The notes under the pieces were generated by a model. The model did not search any database. It was not told where the DNA came from and saw only the letters and a list, made by a program, of their open reading frames with translations. From positions 1-31,272 of IMG/VR virus record IMGVR_UViG_3300028025_000606: 31,272 nt of DNA; one strand, 5' to 3'. Below are positions 30,976 to 31,272 of this stretch, piece by piece. Position numbers and translations under genes: made by a program. This DNA comes from a virus. Positions within the stretch are counted from its first letter, which is position 1. Every line of letters starts with the position of its first letter.

Positions 30976-31124
30976 TTCTTAACCTTTTTAGCAGTCTTAG
31001 CAGCTTCTTTAAAGTCAGCCTTAGTTGGCGCACCTTTAGCACCAACCTTTTTCATCTTCTCGCCAGAACCTTCGGCTATACGCTTACGTTTAGCATGGAT
31101 ATTACTGTAAAGTCCTGTTTTCAT
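30972..31124 (-). CDS. small basic protein, 50 aa
   Basis: Translation gives MKTGLYSNIHAKRKRIAEGS, GEKMKKVGAKGAPTKADFKE and AAKTAKKVKK. About a third of residues are Lys or Arg. The GLYxNIxAKRKRIAxGSGEKM...GAKGAPT pattern is one I recognise from cyanophages and other aquatic phages, without known function. ATGA overlaps join it to both neighbours, so the three basic-protein genes form a tightly coupled chain. Confidence 0.75.
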   Translation of the reverse strand: MKTGLYSNIHAKRKRIAEGSGEKMKKVGAKGAPTKADFKEAAKTAKKVKK

Positions 31125-31272
31125 TTCTTAGCCTTGTTCTTTGCTGTACGTTGACCACGCATAGGCATCTTTGCTTCGCTAAGAGCAATAGCAACTGCCT
31201 GTTTCTGAGACTTAACCACAGGACCACCTTTGCCAGAGTGCAATGTACCTTTACCGTACTCACCCATGACTT
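31121..31272 (-). CDS. small basic protein, DUF6496-like (partial, 5' end missing)
   Basis: The frame enters from the right edge and ends with TGA at 31121-31123. The visible part reads VMGEYGKGTLHSGKGGPVVK, then SQKQAVAIALSEAKMPMRGQ and RTAKNKAKK. The S-x-KQAVAIALSEA element is the signature of DUF6496-type small phage proteins. The ATG at 31268 could be internal, because family members usually have a short basic segment before this point, so the gene is called partial. It overlaps the next start (ATGA). Confidence 0.7.
   Translation of the reverse strand, partial: VMGEYGKGTLHSGKGGPVVKSQKQAVAIALSEAKMPMRGQRTAKNKAKK

Noticed and set aside
1-31272. Diversity-generating retroelement or tRNA genes
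   Set aside because: No reverse transcriptase motif or template/variable repeat pair was seen, and there is no gap long enough for a tRNA that is not already occupied by coding sequence, apart from the 75-base AT-rich gap at 4241, which shows no cloverleaf.

Overview
This window is a gene-dense piece of a tailed double-stranded DNA phage (Caudoviricetes). The late genes include a portal resembling P22's, a HK97-fold capsid protein of the DUF5309 (SU10-like) family, a portal-to-neck adaptor and P22 gp10-like neck protein, and several ejection-type proteins. No tape measure, tail tube or sheath gene is visible, which favours a short-tailed (podovirus-like) virion. The nested Rz/Rz1 spanins and two lipoprotein signals imply a Gram-negative host. 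Several small families are ones I associate with phages of aquatic bacteria, so a freshwater or marine proteobacterial host is my inference; no host marker is present.

Left end, 1-3112, plus strand: an early or middle gene cluster. It holds an ERF-type single-strand annealing protein and a small partner with an SSB-like acidic tip (...DDFDQSIPF). A strong UUCG-loop terminator follows. Then comes a chain of tiny overlapping genes (HTH protein, single-TM protein, two zinc-ribbon proteins, two unknowns) ending in a MazG-like nucleotide pyrophosphohydrolase.

From 31272 down to 3084 everything reads on the minus strand as one late block. In transcription order: three small basic proteins; a methyltransferase and a glycosyltransferase; a GNAT-domain protein; TerS, an inserted HNH endonuclease, TerL; portal, scaffold and major capsid protein, followed by a UUCG hairpin; a small head-associated protein, a second glycosyltransferase and the adaptor; then tail, fibre and adhesin genes including a duplicated glycine-rich adhesin; a 2OG-Fe(II) oxygenase; repeat proteins; the P22 gp10-like protein; four ejection-type proteins; and another fibre-like protein. 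Last is a lysis module of GH19 endolysin, Cys-rich lipoprotein, holin-like protein, a 52-residue secreted peptide and Rz/Rz1, followed by a Cys-rich protein and an HTH-metallophosphoesterase.

The two blocks converge and overlap by 29 bp at 3084-3112. Coding is nearly continuous: no gap exceeds about 80 bases, and many genes are joined by ATGA or TAATG overlaps. I saw no tRNA, integrase, CRISPR array, insertion sequence or reverse transcriptase. Most genes belong to recognisable phage families. The less ordinary points are the HNH gene wedged between TerS and TerL so that its 3' end supplies the TerL ribosome binding site, the exact-period 20- and 10-residue repeat protein, the internal-virion-type protein with a GNAT domain, and several short genes identified directly from sequence.
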